From Notolepis coatsorum (Eukaryota; Chordata; Actinopteri; Aulopiformes; Paralepididae), in the NCBI GenBank assembly GCA_963971535.1, contig OZ020588.1, positions 119,716,005-119,780,004 on the forward strand: a stretch of DNA of 64,000 bases, read 5' to 3'. A program made the translations under genes and the position numbers. Shown piece after piece: positions 23,101 to 35,100 of this stretch. Within the stretch, counting starts at the first letter, position 1. Every line of letters begins with the position of its first letter. The notes below the pieces were generated by a model that saw nothing but the letters and a program-made list of their open reading frames with translations, was not told the DNA's origin and did not search any database.

Positions 23101-26100
23101 ATTATAACCATATAACATCATGCCATGTGTGTTTTTTATATATTTTATAATGCTCATGATTATTGCTGAAGTCTTGAGTCATACAATACCCACTGGCTTT
23201 CATCTTCAACAGACTAACTTCACTAAAAAGACAAAAAAGTTTATGAGTTTTAAGAGTTTAAGAGACAGCACTCACTGTATCTCTCTCAAACAAAGCTCCA
23301 TGTTCTCCAGTAATATCTCCATAATCTGAGTTTGCAATGCATGTGTCGTGTCAGGAATAACAGAACCATTTTGATTGACAGTCGATTCTGCCAATTACAT
23401 CACACCGCTAGCACCCACCTCCTGCTGTTCTTACCACCAATCGGCAAGCGCGTATTCGTTTTTTTTACTTCCGGGACGTCCGCCATTGATTTTGACGAGA
23501 GATCAACAACAAACCTACCGGCGCTAATAACGTTAGCTCCCCGCGGCCGCCCGAGTAGACTTACCAGCGCTCCGCAGGATGACTAAACGAGGCATAATGA
23601 TTTTACTGCAACGAATGTTATAATAAAAGTTGTTCTATACATTTGTCTGATTGAAAACTTTATTAACAGATTGCAGAATGGGTACAATTCAGTACGGACT
23701 CTCTGAGCAAAGGAAGGACGTGAGAGATATGAATGAGTAATGCTTGCTATCTGGTGGGGTAAATAATATGCTGATGCTATTGAACGTGTAACTATATAAC
23801 GTTAATGCCACAAAACGAATGCCTTTGTTAAGTAACTTGCAGTAGCGTGTGTGTGTGGGGGCGGCGTTGTGCAGGTCGCTTGACTGAAACTTTTTTCAAA
23901 GTTTGAACGTGTGGACTAGATTGACACGACACAAATTGATGGATATTTATCAGCTACTGCCATCGGCACATTTGAGCTTATCGGCCGATACCGATACCCG
24001 ACAGATATATCGGTGCACCCCTAGCAATAGTAATATAACGTTAATGCAACAAAACGAATGCCTTGCTTTGTTAATCATAACGTTGATGCAGTAGCGTATG
24101 TCGTTGTGTTGACTGTAACGGACATGAGAAAAACATAACACTGTGTACACATTAAAATTGCGATAATCGATTCTAACATTTTCAAATCGATGCAGTTGAA
24201 TTTCCCCCTTAGGATCGATGCATTGCGATGCATTGTTACACCCTTACACCAAAGTCACTGGCCCACTATGCGTGTGTGTATGTGTGTGTGCTAACTTGGC
24301 TAGCGTTATCAACAGCAGAGGTGGGCAATAGGGTCCAGCTGCAGCGCCGGAGTGCAAGCGGAGTGCAAGCGGTGTGACGTAATTGGCAGAATCGACTGTC
24401 AATCAATGGTCTACCTGACACACAAACTCATAAACAATGTTTCTGTACTGGAGGTGTACAGTATTTCAATAGGCAACCCTGAAAGAATAATTTTTCTAGA
24501 AGAGCAACACTAGCCAAAACATAGGCATTGTATGCATAAAAGGGGCAAAAGCTAAAGTTAAGTGACTGTTACTTTTGTAGCAGTAGTTCAATGTCACTGC
24601 CTTTTTATGGGCCTAGTTGTTGGCTACAACTTTGCCACAGTAGGCATTAATCACTTAATAGTTCAAATGTCTGTGTCCCATTCCCGTTTGCACACGCAGA
24701 TACACACACACGCGCACACAGTGGGCCAGTGACTTTGGTGGTATGTGCTATTGCAGAGATGTGTGTCCCGTTCCCGTTTGCACATGCACGCACAGTACAA
24801 ATATACATTTATTTTTGAAAAAAATAATAAACTGTTACTTGAAATATTTTCACTGTGCTCCTAAATATTTTTGTGTGCTCCTAAATTTCTTTGTGTGCTC
24901 CTAAATTCTTTCATTTAGGAGCACATGTGCTCCTTGGGAAAAAGGTTAGCGTAGAGCCCTGCACAAACGGGTGTTCCACTCCACATGCTAATGCTGTTGT
25001 TGGGCGTGAGACTCGCCACAGGATTTTCAAAATAAGAGTATCGATATGAACCGATCTTTTTACGTTGCATCGATTCTATTGGATCGTTGATAATTAGATC
25101 AATGTATCGTCCCACCCTTATGTAATACACAGACACTGAATGACTGGATTCTTCCACCACATGCCCTTGAGCAGAAACAGGCCCCACGAGCTGAAGACCG
25201 ATGTGGCTACAACATGGAACAGTGTGTTCGGGAGGCAGGGTTTCAATTTGATTCTGTGTAATTATTTTCTTTGAGACTAAAGAAAATAACTTCTTGGCCA
25301 ATTAAACCGTCTATGGCAGTCAAATGGGGAAATTAACTCAACAGAAATCTTATAGAATCAAATATGTATGTAGCCTATGTATTGAATTGGGAATCAATCT
25401 AGAATTGAATAGTCACCCCAAGAATAAAAGATCTTGACATTCCCAAGTTTCCCACCCCTTTTGGATAAATATCTCAACTGCGCGTCAGTCTTGCAAACAA
25501 CGTATATAATAGGTTGCCAGTGCTCGTCAATCAAATGGAGGCAAAGTGATTGGGCCAGTTATACATTTCGTTTTCACAGCTGAATGCAGAGGTAGGAAGC
25601 AAAGCCCTCAACGTTCCAACATGCCGTCAACATCGCTAACAAGGCATAGGACTAAACGTAGGCATAAACAAAGTATTGTGGGTCTCTTATAGGGTAAGAA
25701 ATCTATTCACTTAACACAGAGTGCCACGGGCGCGTTTTGTCGTTAGTTCATGCCGACCTTTGAGTGCCCCCGACGCTATATAGCGTTTGTTTGTCTTTTT
25801 TTTTTATTGGCGATTTGAATTCATATTTCATCAATCGAGCCTCACGCTAGTGCTGCAGAGTCTCTCTGAGCTCAATTGGGAAGATACCGCCCACTATCGT
25901 CTCTCCCTGTGTAACTGCACCCCATTACTTTACACTGACGAAGGGTGGGTGGCCAGTTTCCTCATTTTACTTTTCCCTCAAGCCAACTGAAGAATCCATT
26001 GTGCTCGTCGGCCTGGAAAACGCGTGGATTATGTATTTACAGTACCCAACACTGTAATCAATAAGCGTGATCGATATTTGGAATGGCGATCAGGAATAGG

Positions 26101-29100
26101 AATAATCTTTTTGGATAACATCTGATCTCAGGTAAGGAATTTATTTTACCAGTCTTAGGATAATCAGAGCTGTTTTCACAGAGATATAAGCGTTTGCCCT
26201 ATGCGTGTGTGTGCGATCAGGAAATGAGAGAATCGATATTTCAGCCCGCCTCTATAGCGTGCATAAGTACACATATACTATCGATAATCTAGCGTTTATT
26301 TGAAAACGATTCATGAATAGGCCGAAAAATTACAACGTGTTTGTGTATGCTAGAATATTCCAGTAAATGCCTTTTATCACGGAATCTATATATTTTCCTT
26401 GAAAACGAGGGCTTTTCAAAATTCTATAAAACGGAAATGAACAGATTAAAAAACAATCCGTTTCGACAATGTTGACTGCAAACAAGTCATTGATAAGAGA
26501 CAGGCAGATTAGACACATAGCCATAATTTAAGACAGAGACTATGCGTTCACAACGCTATCATTGAAGTGGGTGGTGGCATTTAACCATGCTTTACCATGT
26601 TAACCCTTTCTCTGCCACGCTTATATCCATCCTTATACCGTCCTCTGCCAGCTCTATTTGTCTATGGAGATGTTCCCCTTCTTTGCAGGGCTATAACTTT
26701 TTAAATTGTATTGCTAAATTGACATTACTATGGCCCATTCAACGTCAAGTATCTATCGTTTAGGATGTAGCAACGTTCTACTTTTTCATTCACATATTCA
26801 TACTAAAATACGGTCTAAAGTATAAATATGTTTTTATCGTTTTCTGCAGCATTCTGCAGAACGTGAGTTATAGCCCTAAATACATATATTAGATCATCAA
26901 ATGTAGTTTGATACCGATTGACGTCAGATAAAAAATTTCAATTGTACAAGGTCCTACACGTCATGCCTCATCATCTGCTGGTGACCGGAGGGGGGGGGGG
27001 GGGGGGGGGTTATAAGTCCATGGCCGACATTAAATCATTTATTTAGTATGGGCGATATGTTGATCGGAGCAGTGTGTATGTTTAATAATAATCAAACACG
27101 CTGAAACTCACCGCAGCTTCCTCGTAGCGTTGGGCGATCAGCGTGGAGCAGAAAGATCGCTATTATTGGATGTTGCTATATGCGATCCATTTCCAGGTTG
27201 TATAATACTATTTACGTCCAAATCATGTTGTTTATCGAGTTATTGGCAACGGATCGCTATCCAGTGTATCAAGCTGGAGTCCCGCTAGCGATAGCGAGTG
27301 GCCGGACGAAATATGGGTGAGCACCACTTCCGGTGCGTCACTTCCGGTTTTGGCGATTCGCCGATCGGCCACCAGATGGCGGTCTTGAACCATTGGAGAG
27401 TTGAGAGGAGATCAACAGCAAGTCTCAAGTCTCCGTGGGTGAAATATGATTGCCATGACAGATTTTTGAAATATTGATCTCAAAGACGCTGTAAGTCGTC
27501 CTTGGCAGATTACGCATGGCGAGGAATGACGTCTAAAGTCGTCCTTGGCGATTAAAGGGTTAATGGCCGGTAATCAAAGTGTTAAGAGTCGTGATTCAGG
27601 GTTTCCCATTAATTGCCTAGACTGTGGCGGCCCGCCATAATGAACCAAAAAATAATAATAATTATATATATATATATATATATATACATATACACATTTG
27701 TTTTTTTTTACTATTTTTTTTAAATATAAAGTTTGCCAATAGGGATGTATCAGTAGTATTGGCAGTGGTAGTAGTCGTAATAGTAATCGACTATATTTTT
27801 TTATTTTCTAAAAAATAAACCAGTTCAACACAGGTAACCACTTTTGCTTAATTTCTTTGATGGCTCAAATGTATGCTCTAGTCCAGTGGTTCCCAAACCT
27901 CTCCTCGAGACACCCCAGCCGTTCCATGTATTTGTTAAATTCCACCACCAGCACACCTTGATTCAACTAATAAAGTTGAATCAGGTGTGCTGGTTGTGGA
28001 ATTGAACAAATACATTGCTTCGAGGAGAGAATTGGGAAGCACTAGTCTAGTCGATTTTGTGTTTTGAGCACAAAGTTCATCATAGATCTAGCCTCTTTAT
28101 TTTGCTCTCAAAGTGCACCAGATTGATGCATTTAACTTTAAAATGTACAAAAGTTCCGGGGGGGCATGCCCCCGGAACCCCCTAGAGGGTCGGAGGTTCA
28201 CCCCCCATAGTCTCCGAAAATCCTGTGGGAAACACTGTGATAAGTCTTGACTTTGAATTTACTTCCGACCTTTTTTCTTTGAGACTCATTGCCGTCTATC
28301 ACAGTCTATGGCAGTCAAATGACAAAAGTAACGATCTAGAATAAAATATATGTAGCACTAGCACCCTATGTATTGAATTGAATCGTCACCCCTAGTCTCT
28401 TCCATGCAGCCTGCCACGGAGCTCCCTGACGTGCCTCATCCCAACGCTTCCCCTAGTCTCTTCCATGCAGCCTGCCACAGAGCCCAGACGTTCCTCATCC
28501 CAACACTTACCCTAGTCTCTTCCATGCAGCCTGCCACGGAGCCCTGACGTTCCTTATACCGTTGCTGTGCATGGCGGTGTGAGTGGCATCGCGGGCTGTT
28601 TGTTTTTCTTCGGTCATGACACGCTTTACCAGGGGTGGGTCTTGGATGGGGATGTGGTGGGGATTGATGTGTGGGGTGTTTGGGGACTGGCTTTTCCGGG
28701 GGGGTTCACATGCCTTCGAGCAACACCGTACTTATTTTATGCCTATTCTTATGTCTGCATGTTCTACGTTGCACTACTTTTATACCTATTCTTATGTCTG
28801 CATTTTATACGTTGTTTTTATTCTGTCGACTGTATGCTGTATTTTATGCCTATGCTCATTTTGTGCTACTTGCTGTGGGGCACTTTGGGCTGCGTTCAAT
28901 ATATGAAGGGTGCTATATACAGGGTTTGTACACCTTTTCCAAAGCAAAATGCAAGCACTTTTCAAGCATTTTCAAGGTGCATTTTCAAGATTTTCCAGCA
29001 TCTTATGCGGCTGTGGTAAATTAATTATTTACTCAAAATGATTATTTCACTTCTTCCATCACATTAAATCAGATGTTATTGTGCTAAACAACCAAAATTA

Positions 29101-32100
29101 TGTAGACTTGGCATCATATATAACCTGGCTGAGCCGATCTGTTATGCAGTAACGTACTGTATATCTGTATGTCATAAATGTCATGATGAATTGAACATGG
29201 GGACCCTGATGTAAACAAGACGAAAGTCTTTCTCTGGTCTGCATCCCCTTAACAATTGTGTGTATTGAGCCGTACTGTATTGTACCCATTCTGCAATCTG
29301 TTAATAAAGTTTTCAATCAATCAATCAATTAATCAACTCCACTGCAAGCTACTCCACTGGTTGCTCTGGCTCTCACTACACTGCTGGTTGTTGATGTGGA
29401 TGTAGCTGTGCTGCTTGATGCATTGCTTGTCTGCTGGAAATAATCCACTAATGCAGGACCTGGATTTAGACGTGCTTTCATCAGAATTTGATGCTTCTTC
29501 CCTAAATAAAAAGGAGCAGCATGTTATAAATAAAACAAAGTGTTTTATTAATTTAATCTCACTGGTTGCACTTAACTTTAAGAGTGTTTATTGTTTAATG
29601 TTGACATCTAATGCCTATGAATTTTAGAGCCTAATGATGGCCTGGAATGAACTAACTACCTTAACATTATTATCCATGTAATTAACTGTAAAGTTCACGT
29701 TAGCTGTTAGATTGCATATTCCATAAATAAACATGCTAAAATTGGCCTGGCTCGTCACGTTTGATTGAAAACGTTATTAACAGATTGCAGAATGGGTACA
29801 ATACAGTACGGCTCAATACACACAATTGTTAAATGGATGCAGACCAGAGAAAGACTTTCGTCTTGTTTACATCAGGGTCCCCCATTTTCAATTCATCATA
29901 ACATACACGACATACAGGTAGACAGTACGTTACTGCGTTCCAACCTACAACTGCTCCACACCAGTTTCACACCAGTCTCCGTAAATGTTCCGTTATAAAA
30001 ATAAAATACCATTTCAATACACAACAAGTTTTCGTGTTTTGAAATACATGAAAGGAAATTAGCTAACATTGATTTGCCTAACGTTAAGCTATGCTACATG
30101 CTACAACACTGCGGTGAAAAACAGAGTCCGGTAAACACGAGTTTGTAATTCCAATAGTGTATTCTGCCTGTTACTTGACTATTTCGATTATTGAAGTGGT
30201 ATTTTTATAACAAACATTTACGGAGACAGGTGGCGAGCCAGGCCGATACACGTTAATAACACCCATGGCTCAGTGGCTCACCTTTCAACGTGGCTCGAAC
30301 GTGCAGACTCCCACATGGTAAAAATCCTTTCTGCATATTTTGCACACGGCTACTCGAGGATGTTCTCCTCTTTTTAACCATGAATTATATTTGATATCTC
30401 CGAACCAGAGCTCATTAAAACGGCAGCCTCCCGGCATTTTGACCACACACACGCGCGCTGTTCTCAGATGGCACAGGTAAAAATACTACGGGTCGAGCCG
30501 AGCCACATTTCATTTTGCGTGAAAGGCGAAAGCAAAAATAGGCTCGCGAGTCGCTCCGACTTATTTTATTTCTTTGTCTAAAAACCAAACTATTCAGTCA
30601 GATAGCGATTTATTATTAAAGTATAAAGTGCAATTACAATTTCAATAACTTTCCAGCACTTTATACACAATTCAAGCACATTTAAAACCTTGAAAACAGC
30701 ACATTGAAATACAAGCATTTTCAAGGATTTCCAGCACCCGTACGAACCCTGTATATAGATAGTTATTATTTATTATAAAAAATGTATGCATTGAAATGTC
30801 TAAGTTTCGACGACATTGAAAATGAGGGTGACCTCAATTGTCCTTTTTGAGAATAAATAAAGGTTTGAATGAATGAATTGAATGAACGTTTCCTAGTCTC
30901 TTCCATCTTCTTTGATTTATATAAATGATTTGCTTGGGTATCTCCTAGAGTATTCTCGATCTTGTTTGCTGATGACACCAACATTATAATGTCACATGAG
31001 AATGTTGCGGTATTAATTAGGGAAGCCAATGATGGTTTATCTTGTGTCTCAGATTGGTTCCAGACTAATAAGCTATCGTTAAATGTAGAAAAATCTAATT
31101 TTATTGTATTTTGTAATAAAGGTAAAAGTTATTCGAAAAAGGAGGCTAAACTATTAATCAGTGCCACCGAAATCAAACAAGTAACTTCAACAACGTTTTT
31201 AGGGATCTTAGTTGATGATAAACTCAATTGGAAAAAACACATTGATCATGTTTGTTCGTGATCGTGTGTTCATTGAAAGATAGAAGTTGTTTTTTAATCA
31301 TGTATTATAGTCTGATCTTTCCTTACATATCTTATTGTAACATAATATGGGCTAGCACTAATTCATCTCATCTTCAAAAAATTATTTTACAAAAAAGATG
31401 TTAGACTGGCAACCCTCTCAAGATTGATTTGAACCATCTGCTCCTCTTTTCAAGAAACTAAACATTCTGACTGTGTCTGAGATTAATTCTTTACAGATAT
31501 GTATATTTGTGTACAAATGCATTTATGATCACAATCTACCAAATGGTTTTAATCGTTTTTTTTCCCGTTTAATTCAGATGTTCATTCATATGTTACACGT
31601 CAGTCCAGGGACCTGCATATACCTTATTGTGGTACTTCACTTAGGCAGTTCTCAGTGAGGTATAACAGGGTATCTGCAGGTTTAGCCCAGTCATATTTAA
31701 TGCTTTTTAAGACTTTTTAATGCCACTCAGAATTAAATTTAATACCAATTTCACAATAACAAAATGACAAAAATCATGCAATGACACCAATTAGTTTAAG
31801 TTTAGGGACAAAATGACAAAAATCATGCAATGACACCAATTAGTTTAAGTTTAGTGTAAGTTTTGGTCCAAATATGTTTATTAAAACATAACTTGGAAAC
31901 TTAAAAATCTTGAACTTAAAGGAGTAACTGGATTGGATGAATTTCAATAAAGGGGTGACCAAACATAAATAGCAAATATAACAAAATATACCAGGGGCCA
32001 AGCAGCAAGTGCAACAGCCACTGTCAGAACACACAACTATTACCACCCTCCCCAGGGTATCAAAAAAGTCAACCAACAAACAAGATTCTTGTGCCGGATC

Positions 32101-35100
32101 TCCTCTCTGGTAAACAAGAATAGTAATACCATGAAGACTCTAACAGGAGCACTCATTCAAGGGTACTACGACTATGCTTGCACCTCATGGTACCAAAGCA
32201 CCTCAAAGGCCCTAAAAACAAGATTACAAACATCACAAAACAAACTGGTCAGACTACTGCTTAACCTCACTCCTAAAACCCACTTTACCCCTGCCCACAT
32301 TCAAAACCGCTCTTAAAGAGCACCTACGGGAGGCTGCAATTAGAAACTGGGCACCGTAAATGTCCAAACCCCCCCCACCCCCCCTCCTAATGTACAGTCT
32401 CCTCCCCATCATATGTATATATTTTCTGTTAGGATCTCTGGGTAACAGTACTGTATATTTGCATATCGTATATGTCACAATTATAACACTACAGTACTAT
32501 ATAGTATACCTGTATGTCATGTATGTCCCTATGCCATAAATGTCATGATGTCATGTATGTTGAGTATGTCATAAATGTCATGTCACTATAATTGAAAATG
32601 GGGGACCCTGATGTAAACAAGACACACGTCTTTCTCTGGTCTGCATCCCCTTAACAATTGTGTGTATTGAGCCGTACTGTATTGTACCCATTCTGCAATC
32701 TGTTAAATAAAGTTTTCATTCATTCATCCAGTTGTTTTGTTTTTGTGGTTTTGGTTGAATGAATACTTTGTTTAACAGATTGCAGAATGGGTACAATACA
32801 GTACGGCTCAATACACACAATTGTTAAGGGGATGCAGACCAGAGAAAGACGTTTGTCTTGTTTACATCAGGGTCCCCCATTTTCAATTCATAGTGACATT
32901 TATGACACACTCAACATACATGACATTTATGGCATAGGGACATACAGGTATATAGTACTGTACCGTTACATTTGTGACATATACGATATGCAAATATACA
33001 GTACTGTTACCCATAGATCCTAACATACATGGGAGGATACTGTACGTCATTAGGAGGGGGTGGGTGGGAGGAAAAAATACATAGTGGGTGAAGATCTCAT
33101 CGAACATAAACACAAACGTGTCCTTGTTTACATCCGTGAATAGATTATTTTCAAGTTAAGACCTCAGCTTCAAGCTTTGGCGTGGAGCCGAATGTTATCC
33201 GGACTTCTGTTGGTGCAGATGTTATAGTCCTACCTGAGATGGCGCAGCTGGTGTGGAGGCAGGGGCCGAAAATAAATGCGAAATAGTAGTTTGCAGGCGG
33301 TTTTTGCAGAACGCTCAGCATTTGTGACGCGACTGCTCTTTTTTTTTTGCAGCGGGGCTTGTAATGGTCTTTGACTGGGACCAACCATCGCGCAAACAGT
33401 GGATTGTCGAGCCAGTTCTCGTTAAATTGGCACTTAGTTTCCCATATTAACGAGTGCAAATGCTAAACTAAACTAAACGTAACGTTAGCGTTATCGCTTC
33501 GCCTTGCTAACGTTAGCTAGACTCCGTTGCTGAAATGGTTCCCCGGCCAACACATTACACAAGGAGTTGTGTTGGTTCCGCCCCATTCCGGTCTGCGTGA
33601 TTCTACAATGAAAAGTCAAACTTTATCTCCCGTTATAGTTTTCCCCCAGATTTCATAATAAAACATAAGATGACATTGGATTTTATCTTTCCTTTCTATG
33701 GCATTTTTAAGACCTCTGAAAATGGATTTAAGACATTTTAAGACAAACTAAGGCCTTAATAATTGATAAACAAATTTAAGACCTTTTAATACTTTTTAAG
33801 GATCCGCGGACACCCTGTTTAATCTTTGGAATGCAGCTGATCCTATACTGAGGAAATCTCCATATCTGCTTACTTTTAAAGCAAACTACAAAAAAATGCT
33901 CATATCCAGATAAATAGGTCATACATGTAGGTATGCATTTGGTTATGTGGGTGGGTAGGTTTGTAGGCAGGTGGGTGGGTGGTTATGTATTATTATGTAC
34001 GCAGTATACAGTATATGCATGTATGTACTGTGTGACGTGTGTATGTATGTTTGTATTAACATGTATCTTTTGAATGTATTCTGGTATTTTATAACATGTA
34101 TATTTTTGTATGTTTGATTTTACAAAACGGGGGAAGTTCTCGATAAGCCTCTAGGCTTCTAACTTCTCCTTCACAATATGGTTATAACTTATTATGTATT
34201 GTTTTTACTTTTGTTTATCTGTGTTAATAAATAAATACAAAAATACAAATACAAGTCAAATCCTAGGTAAGCGTGCATTGTGCGTGTGAACGGTAAATGA
34301 AACGTTGATGTCATCGGACTTAACACATTGGTCGCCAAAATCGCTTTCCAGCGTTATTGCCCGCCATGCGTTGACCGCCAACATCACTGTTGCTGGATTA
34401 TGAATAGCCCCAACTTTAGCCAAGGTAACGTTATGGCTAAACCTTTAACGTTAGTTAACGCTAGCTTTCGGTTAGCTGTTCAATGCTATTAATAACACAA
34501 CCAAGCGAACCCATCACAGCTCCCCGTCAACAACCCTCTCTCGGGAAGATGGCATTTAAGAAAGTATCTGCTGTTAAAATGACACAAACATTCGTTTTGT
34601 GGCATTAACGTTATATAGTTAGTGTTACACGTTCAATAACATAAGCATAGTATTTACCCGAACTACTAGCTCAGTTCCTTCCGTTGCTCAAAGAGCCCTG
34701 AGAGTTGTACCCAATCCATTCTGCAATCTGTTAATAAAGTTTTCAATCAGACAAATGTATAGAAAGGCTTTGTTTTATTATAACATTTGTTGCAGTAAAA
34801 ATCATTATGTCTCGTTTGGTCATCCTGTGGAGCGCTGGTCGGCGGGCAGCTAACGTATTAGCTACGGTAAGCTTGTTGTGGTTCTCGCAAGCAGATCAAT
34901 GGCGGCATGCCCGGAAGTAGAAAATGAATAAACGCTTACCATTCTTGGTGGTAAGAACAGCAGGAGGTGGGTGCTAGCGGTGTGACGTAATTGGCCGAAT
35001 CGACTGTCAATCAAAATGGTTCTATTGCATTGGTTGAGAGCTCTGGTTGAGACAATAGTATCCATCTGCAGGCCGCCAGGCCATACTGGGAGAGGGATAG

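Larger units (their letters stand above)
22426..24942. mobile_element. hAT element (CAGGGCTCTACAG ends), split by another hAT
   Basis: Ends are CAGGGCTCTACAGTGC and GCGTAGAGCCCTG. The flanks do not show a clean 8-bp duplication, perhaps because the Harbinger-like element abuts the left terminus. The same terminus family, with a clean duplication, is at 40354-45663. Part of the interior (22560-22640, acaagtcccacattgcactc) also occurs in 44416-45460. Tandem gtgtgctcctaaat units lie at 24850-24905. Confidence 0.7.
15943..25120. mobile_element. Outer hAT element of a multi-level transposon nest
   Basis: Ends are TAGGGGTGGGAATCACC and ATCGTCCCACCCTTA. The target duplication tgtaatac lies at 15935-15942 and 25121-25128. 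The element's own sequence (15943-16278, 16931-17339, 24943-25120) matches the uninterrupted relative at 37753-38526, including the internal cacgttttgatatattga and gcatctaacatgctttgc segments. The rest is later insertions: 16279-16930, 17340-22425 and 22426-24942. Confidence 0.9.
28920..30751. mobile_element. hAT element (GGGTTTGTACACC ends)
   Basis: Ends are CAGGGTTTGTACACC and CACCCGTACGAACCCTG. Subterminal regions share the cattttcaag and ttccagca motifs in inverted orientation. The flanks are tatata-rich, so the duplication is ambiguous. It contains an inverted pair of LINE 3' tails (29101-29330 plus, 29762-29905 minus). Confidence 0.75.
31666..33817. mobile_element. hAT element inserted in the LINE
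   Basis: Ends are CAGGGTATCTGCAGG and CCGCGGACACCCTG. Inside the ends are tttttaagac-type repeats (31703-31719, 33708-33800). The 8-bp duplication is not clear. It contains a LINE 3' end (32050-32726), its inverted copy (32773-33070) and a transposase N-terminal exon remnant on the minus strand (33350-33459). Confidence 0.75.

Noticed and set aside
28404..28558. Alternative functional copies of lsm3 exon 2
   Set aside because: Only about 36 bp of the exon is present, the frame is altered and the normal donor is lost.
28567..29024. Three overlapping open frames of 107-150 codons on the plus strand
   Set aside because: They lie in a retroposon 3' region with short repeats, overlap in all frames, show no domain, and the locus is split by a hAT at 28920.
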